The position numbers were made by a program, and so were the translations under genes. This document shows positions 59,711 to 64,000 of a stretch of DNA of 64,000 nucleotides, in pieces. How positions within the stretch are numbered: position 1 is the stretch's first letter; every line of letters starts with the position of its first letter. Source of the stretch: JALSKU01 sp964556545 (GTDB lineage Bacteria; Campylobacterota; Campylobacteria; Campylobacterales; JALSKU01); NCBI GenBank assembly GCA_964556545.1, contig CAZKWE010000009.1, positions 1 through 64,000 of the forward strand, in the 5' to 3' direction. The notes beneath the pieces were generated by a model. The model did no database searches and was not told the origin of the DNA. It was given only the letters and a program-made list of their open reading frames with translations.

Positions 59711-61053
59711 TGATTGGTATTACGATGTTTTTTACAGCTCTGGTTATGCTTCTTATAGGATTTCCTGTTGCTTTTACATTTGGAGCTGTTTCTGTATTTT
59801 TCGGAATGGCTGCAGGGTTTTTTACTGTTATCCCGGATGGCGGAACCGTAATGGAAGCTTTGGATGAGGGTTTCAATATGTTTGCAATGATGCCTCATCG
59901 TATCTGGTCAATTATGACAAATACGATACTGATGGCAATTCCTCTGTTTATATTTATGGGAATTGTACTTCAAAAAAGTAAACTTGCAGAGAGATTGTTG
60001 GAGTCAATGGGATTTTTATTTGGAGAAGTTAGAGGGGGAGTAGCTATCAGTACGGTATTGGTCGGAGCATTGCTTGCCGCTTCAACAGGTGTTGTAGGAG
60101 CAAGTGTTATAGCAATGGGTGTTATATCGCTTCCTGTAATGCTCAAATACAATTATTCAAAACCTTTAGCCTGCGGTACCATATGTGCTGCGGGTACATT
60201 GGGGCAAATTATACCTCCTTCCATAGTGCTTATTATTTTGGGAGATGTCTTTCAAATACCGGTAGGAGATCTTTTCAGACAAGCTTTTGGACCCGGTTTT
60301 TTGTTAGTAGCAGCTTATGTAATATATATACTTATTATCTCGTTTATAAAAAAAGATGTAGCTCCTTCAATAAAACTTGAAGGAAATACCGGAACCAAAG
60401 CTCAGCAGATTTGGGGAGCACTTAAGGCCATACTTCCTCCTTTGACACTTATTGTAGTTGTTCTCGGATCTATATTTGCAGGTATTGCAACTCCGACAGA
60501 ATCTTCAGCGGTAGGAAGTATAGGTGCTATAATTTTAGCGATAATGTATAAAAAATTTTCATGGAAAATACTTGAAGAGGCTGCATTGGAGAGTTCAAAA
60601 ACTACTGCTATGGTTTTTGGAATTCTTATAGGTGCAACAGCATTTTCAATGGTATTTACTTATACGGGTGGGGATTTGCTTATAGAAAATTTTATGACCA
60701 ATTTACCGGGACAAAAGTGGGGATTCGTCATACTTTCTATGATTATTATATTTATACTTGGTTTTTTTATAGATTTTATAGAGATTTCATATATTATTGT
60801 CCCGATACTTGTTCCAATAGCTGACACTATCGGTATCAATCCTATGTGGTATGCCATACTTATTGCTATGAATTTACAGAGTTCTTTTTTAACACCGCCA
60901 TTTGGTTTTAGTCTGTTTTATCTCAAAGGTGTTGCACCGCCTTCGGTGAAAACTATGGATATATATAGAGGTATTATACCATTTATCATTATACAAATGA
61001 TTATCTTAGGTATCGTTATAGTATATCCCGGATTTTTTGGAATGCATTCGTGA
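59710..61053 (+). CDS. dctM: TRAP transporter large permease (DctM)
   Basis: A 447-residue protein with about twelve membrane spans, the sodium-coupled transport channel. Seen: GFPVAFTFGAVSVFFG, ALLAASTGVVGASVIAMGVISLPVMLKYNYSKPLACGTICAAGTLGQIIPPS (the DctM signature region), ATPTESSAVGSIGA and PLLTPPFGF-like SFLTPPFGFSLFYL. All TRAP components are present in order P-Q-M. The stop overlaps the GTG start of lutA. Confidence 0.95.
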   Translation: MIGITMFFTALVMLLIGFPVAFTFGAVSVFFGMAAGFFTVIPDGGTVMEALDEGFNMFAMMPHRIWSIMTNTILMAIPLFIFMGIVLQKSKLAERLLESMGFLFGEVRGGVAISTVLVGALLAASTGVVGASVIAMGVISLPVMLKYNYSKPLACGTICAAGTLGQIIPPSIVLIILGDVFQIPVGDLFRQAFGPGFLLVAAYVIYILIISFIKKDVAPSIKLEGNTGTKAQQIWGALKAILPPLTLIVVVLGSIFAGIATPTESSAVGSIGAIILAIMYKKFSWKILEEAALESSKTTAMVFGILIGATAFSMVFTYTGGDLLIENFMTNLPGQKWGFVILSMIIIFILGFFIDFIEISYIIVPILVPIADTIGINPMWYAILIAMNLQSSFLTPPFGFSLFYLKGVAPPSVKTMDIYRGIIPFIIIQMIILGIVIVYPGFFGMHS

Positions 61054-61808
61054 ATAAAAAAACAGTAGGGTTGTTTATACCTTGCTATGTAGATGAAATT
61101 TATCCGAAAGCAGCCTTGGCAACCCTGAGGCTGCTTGAAAAATTTAATTTTAAAGTTGAGTATCCTTTAAAACAGACATGTTGCGGACAGCCTATGGCAA
61201 ATACAGGCTGTGCAAGTGATACAAAAAAATTAGCTCTTAGATTTATAGATATATTTTACAAATTTGACTATATAGTGGCTCCAAGTGCAAGCTGTGTTTC
61301 TATGGTAAAAAATCACTATAGCGATTTTATTGAAACTGATAAAAAATATCAAAAAGTTCAAAACTCTATATATGAGATATGCGAATTTTTAACCGATATA
61401 GTTAATGTAAAAGAACTTGATGTAAGTTTTCCGCATAAAGTGGGTTTTCATCAAAGTTGCCATGGACTGAGAGAACTTTATCTTGGCACCGCTTCAGAAT
61501 TAAATGAACCCTACTACTCAAAACCGCTAAAGCTTTTAAAAATGGTAAATGATATAGAAATAGTTAAATTAAAAAGACCGGACGAGTGTTGTGGTTTCGG
61601 AGGAACTTTCAGTATAAATGAACCCGAAATATCTATAAAAATGGGCAATGACAGAGTGCTTGATCATTTAAATGCAGGTGCAAAATATATAGTTGGATAT
61701 GATAGTTCATGTCTTATGCATATGGATGGAATTATAAAAGCCAATAATTATGATATAAAGATACTGCATATAGTCCAAATCCTTGCAGGTTTAGAAAATG
61801 AGTCATAA
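61050..61808 (+). CDS. lutA: L-lactate oxidation complex subunit LutA (CCG-domain protein)
   Basis: A 252-residue Fe-S protein with two cysteine-rich CCG domains: CCGQPMANTGC (about residues 41-51) and CCGFGGTFS (about 183-191), each with an earlier Cys (IPCYVDE; HQSCHGLREL). This is LutA/YkgE, part of the LutABC lactate dehydrogenase system. GTG start overlapping dctM. The TRAP-lut linkage supports lactate as substrate of the whole unit. Confidence 0.93.
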   Translation: MNKKTVGLFIPCYVDEIYPKAALATLRLLEKFNFKVEYPLKQTCCGQPMANTGCASDTKKLALRFIDIFYKFDYIVAPSASCVSMVKNHYSDFIETDKKYQKVQNSIYEICEFLTDIVNVKELDVSFPHKVGFHQSCHGLRELYLGTASELNEPYYSKPLKLLKMVNDIEIVKLKRPDECCGFGGTFSINEPEISIKMGNDRVLDHLNAGAKYIVGYDSSCLMHMDGIIKANNYDIKILHIVQILAGLENES

Positions 61809-63153
61809 AGATAAGGCTAAAGAGTTTTTAAAAGATATCTCTTTTGCTTCTTGGCAGGATGAAGCTTTGTGGTTTGTAAGAAGCAAAAGGGATATTGCAG
61901 TAAAAGAGATAAAAGAGTGGGAAGAGTTAAGAAAAAAAGCTGACAATATAAAAGCCCATACTATAAGCCGATTAGAATATTATCTTGAAGAGTTTGAAGA
62001 AAATGCCAAAAAGAACGGTATGGTTATACACTATGCAAAAGATGCACTTGAACACAATAAAATAGTTTTTGATATTTTAAAAAAATATGGAGTTAAAAAA
62101 GTTGTAAAAAGCAAATCAATGCTTACCGAAGAGTGTCGTTTAAATCCGTTTTTAGAGCATAAGGGCATAGAAGTAATAGATACTGATTTGGGAGAGAGAA
62201 TAATTCAGTTAAGAGGTGAAAAACCAAGCCATATAGTTCTTCCCGCAATTCATCTTAAAAAGGAACAAGTCGGAGAAACTTTTAGAAAATTTTTAAAAAC
62301 CAAAGATGGCAATAATGATCCGACTTATCTTACAAAAGCTGCGAGAGAACATTTAAGAGAAAAATTTTTAAGTGCCGATGCGGCTATTACGGGAGTAAAT
62401 TTTGCTATAAGTGAGAATGGAAGTTTTGTAGTCTGCACAAATGAAGGCAATGCGGATATGGGAACAAGCCTTACAAATCTTCATATAGCTTGTATGGGGA
62501 TAGAAAAAATCATACCGAAAGTCAGTCATTTAGGTATTTTTATCAGACTTTTGGCAAGAAGTGCAACAGGACAAGCTATTACCACTTATACTTCACACTA
62601 CATAAAACCGGCAAATCATACAAAGATTCATATAGTTATAGTAGATAACGGGCGTAGCAAGATGCTTTCTAAAAAAGAGTTTGTTAAATCATTACAGTGT
62701 ATTAGATGCGGAGCATGTATGAACACATGCCCGGTTTACAGAAGAAGCGGAGGACACAGTTATCCTTATGTAGTACCGGGTCCTATAGGATCATTGCTTG
62801 GTTCAAGCAGAGACTTAAAACATAACGGTGATACGGTATTTGCATCTACTCTTTGCGGAAGTTGCAATAATGTTTGCCCGGTTAAAATAGATATTACTCA
62901 TCAACTTTTATCTTACAGGAAAGAGTATGTAGATAAAGGTTATTTGAGTCTAACAAAAGTAAAAATTTTAAACATTGCAACATTTGTATTGTCTCATCCG
63001 GCTTTGACAAAAATAGTATTTAAAATTTTAAAAATTATACTACCTTTGCTTCCAAAGAGTCTAAATTTATGGGGAAAAGGCAGAGAACTTCCCAATTTTG
63101 CGAAAAAAAGCTTTAGGGAAATTTACAAAGAGAGCCAAAATGAAAAATTCTAA
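61798..63153 (+). CDS. lutB: L-lactate oxidation complex subunit LutB (LUD domain plus ferredoxin domain)
   Basis: A 451-residue protein. An N-terminal LUD domain (about 60-300: MLTEECRLNPFLEHKGIEVIDTDLGERIIQL and GVNFAISENGSFVVCTNEGNADM) is followed by two ferredoxin-like [4Fe-4S] motifs, CIRCGACMNTCPVYRR (about 300-315) and CGSCNNVCPVKID (about 359-371), and a C-terminal helical segment. It passes electrons from lactate toward the quinone pool. It overlaps lutA by 11 and lutC by 14 bases. Confidence 0.95.
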   Translation: MSHKDKAKEFLKDISFASWQDEALWFVRSKRDIAVKEIKEWEELRKKADNIKAHTISRLEYYLEEFEENAKKNGMVIHYAKDALEHNKIVFDILKKYGVKKVVKSKSMLTEECRLNPFLEHKGIEVIDTDLGERIIQLRGEKPSHIVLPAIHLKKEQVGETFRKFLKTKDGNNDPTYLTKAAREHLREKFLSADAAITGVNFAISENGSFVVCTNEGNADMGTSLTNLHIACMGIEKIIPKVSHLGIFIRLLARSATGQAITTYTSHYIKPANHTKIHIVIVDNGRSKMLSKKEFVKSLQCIRCGACMNTCPVYRRSGGHSYPYVVPGPIGSLLGSSRDLKHNGDTVFASTLCGSCNNVCPVKIDITHQLLSYRKEYVDKGYLSLTKVKILNIATFVLSHPALTKIVFKILKIILPLLPKSLNLWGKGRELPNFAKKSFREIYKESQNEKF

Positions 63154-63733
63154 AAATCAATCAAAAAAAGAGATATTCAAAGCCATAAGAAAAGCAAATT
63201 TAAAAGAGATATTGCTTGATGAAAATAATATAAACTCAAGTATATATAGCGAAAAGATAAAAACTTTTAAAGAAGCACTTAAAAAAGCCGGAGGTAAATC
63301 TTTTGAAATTCAAAAAGAGCAAATAGCCAAAAAAATATCAAAACTTTTTGGAAATGATAAGAAAATTATCTCTTATATCGACGATATAAAAGATAATATA
63401 ATTGAAAAAAAGGATATTGAAAAAGCTTATGATTTAAAAGACATAGATGTAGCTGTGGTGCAGGGAGATATGGGTATTGCAGAAAATGGTGCCGTTTGGT
63501 GCAATGATAAAAATATACCTTTTAGAGCTATTTTTTTTATCGTTAAGACTCTTGTTGTGGTAATAAAAAAAGAAAATATCTTAAACAATATGCAAGAAGC
63601 CTATGAGAATATAGATATAAATTTATCAAATTTTGGAGTTTTTATAAGCGGACCTTCAAAAACTGCAGACATTGAGCAATCATTGGTCATAGGAGCACAT
63701 GGGGCTGTTGAGCATTTTGTCTTTCTTGTATAA
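63140..63733 (+). CDS. lutC: L-lactate oxidation complex subunit LutC (LUD domain)
   Basis: A 197-residue LUD-domain protein with DVAVVQGDMGIAENGAVWCNDKN and the C-terminal SGPSKTADIEQSLVIGAHGAVEHFVFLV, the hallmark of LutC/YkgG. The start is ATG 63140; the in-frame ATG at 63098 would read far into lutB and add non-family residues. Last gene of the unit; convergent with gltA. Confidence 0.93.
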   Translation: MKNSKNQSKKEIFKAIRKANLKEILLDENNINSSIYSEKIKTFKEALKKAGGKSFEIQKEQIAKKISKLFGNDKKIISYIDDIKDNIIEKKDIEKAYDLKDIDVAVVQGDMGIAENGAVWCNDKNIPFRAIFFIVKTLVVVIKKENILNNMQEAYENIDINLSNFGVFISGPSKTADIEQSLVIGAHGAVEHFVFLV

Positions 63734-63782
63734 AAAAGTATAAAATTGATAAAATGTATGATTTAAAAAGATTAAAAATAGA

Positions 63783-63816
63783 ACAAAAAGACCGTATAGG
63801 AGATTTTAGCCTATAC
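63783..63816 (-). terminator. Intrinsic terminator of gltA
   Basis: On the minus strand GTATAGG pairs perfectly with CCTATAC (plus-strand arms 63810-63816 and 63794-63800, nine-base loop), followed by GGTCTTTTTGTTC. The stem begins at the last base-pair of the gltA stop codon. No T-tract follows on the plus strand, so lutC is not obviously served by it. Confidence 0.7.
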
Positions 63817-64000
63817 TATGCTCCCGTATAAAGTTGTCTTGGTCTTGCAATCTTAGCTTTCTTATCTTTTTTTAATTCCATCCATTGGCTTATCCATCCT
63901 ACGGTTCTTCCTATGACAAAGATGGCAGTAAAAAGATTTCTTGGAATCCCGAGAGATGTTAGTATAACACCGGAATAAAAGTCTATATTTGGGTAAAGAT
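63816..64000 (-). CDS. gltA: Citrate synthase, C-terminal 60 residues (5' part beyond the window)
   Basis: The minus strand encodes LYPNIDFYSGVILTSLGIP, then RNLFTAIFVIGRTVGWISQW, then KIARPRQLYTGA and a stop at 63816-63818. The P-N-x-DFYSG, FxVxRTxGWxxxW and RPRQLYTG elements are the C-terminal signature of hexameric type II citrate synthase, including the catalytic-site Asp of the DFYSG segment. It supplies citrate to the (possibly reductive or oxidative) TCA cycle. Confidence 0.95.
   Translation of the reverse strand, partial: LYPNIDFYSGVILTSLGIPRNLFTAIFVIGRTVGWISQWMELKKDKKAKIARPRQLYTGA

Overview
The window is a piece of chromosome from an AT-rich member of the Campylobacterota (Epsilonproteobacteria). 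The signs are: a ruvC / dnaA-dnaN-gyrB replication origin with DnaA-box clusters on both sides of dnaA; the recA-eno-ftsB-like-AMIN block facing mqnD-fliQ-murB, which also occurs in Campylobacter; futalosine-pathway menaquinone synthesis (MqnD); a histidine kinase with an IAHQW-type H-box; and many TTG/GTG starts in tightly overlapping genes. The genus cannot be fixed from sequence alone. A free-living, respiratory Sulfurimonas-, Arcobacter- or Sulfurospirillum-like relative fits best.

Layout. 1-4300: a variable-looking stretch with a DUF805-like membrane protein, a Sel1-repeat protein, two exported proteins of unknown function, a small Xre regulator with a duplicated operator-like site, and a tyrosine integrase lying just downstream of a tRNA-Leu gene. 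This looks like the tRNA-proximal end of an integrated island that continues to the left. 4200-4640: five tRNA genes (Pro-His-Arg-Arg-Leu in transcription order). 4.7-14 kb: a LysR/YeiH pair, glmM-lspA, a degenerate REP-type transposase homologue, topA, a YfcE-type phosphoesterase, bioB and a CPA2 antiporter. 14-19.3 kb: cell division, glycolysis, recombination, menaquinone, flagellar and peptidoglycan genes. 19.4-22 kb: tpx and an incomplete polar amino-acid ABC system whose permease carries an unusual insert. 22-27.7 kb: EamA, tsaD, dxr, cdsA and an RqcH/NFACT protein. 27.9-32.1 kb: the NADH-type front end of complex I (nuoA, B, CD, E, F) with no nuoG-N following. 32-42.8 kb: RNA processing and housekeeping genes, then a lone NosD-like protein with an Fsr-type MFS transporter. 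42.9-45.9 kb: a class III (anaerobic) ribonucleotide reductase in which the glycyl-radical domain is a separate 59-residue gene. 46.4-51.4 kb: the origin, dnaA, dnaN and gyrB. 51.4-57.9 kb: a degenerate GGDEF-EAL protein, queF, an HD-domain protein, the SRP RNA (minus strand) and a two-component system. 58-63.7 kb: a TRAP transporter followed by lutABC, best read as lactate uptake and oxidation. The right edge is the 3' end of gltA.

The least ordinary items are (i) the split NrdD, (ii) a dispersed element of about 160 bp (two near-identical copies plus a third, diverged one) whose substitutions mostly keep hairpins paired and which in two of three places supplies the Shine-Dalgarno sequence of the next gene, (iii) a REP-type transposase homologue that has lost a HUH histidine and probably the nucleophilic tyrosine but remains an intact gene, and (iv) an origin with a recognisable DnaA-trio element in the dnaA-dnaN gap. 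All boundaries and families were judged by eye; no database search was run.
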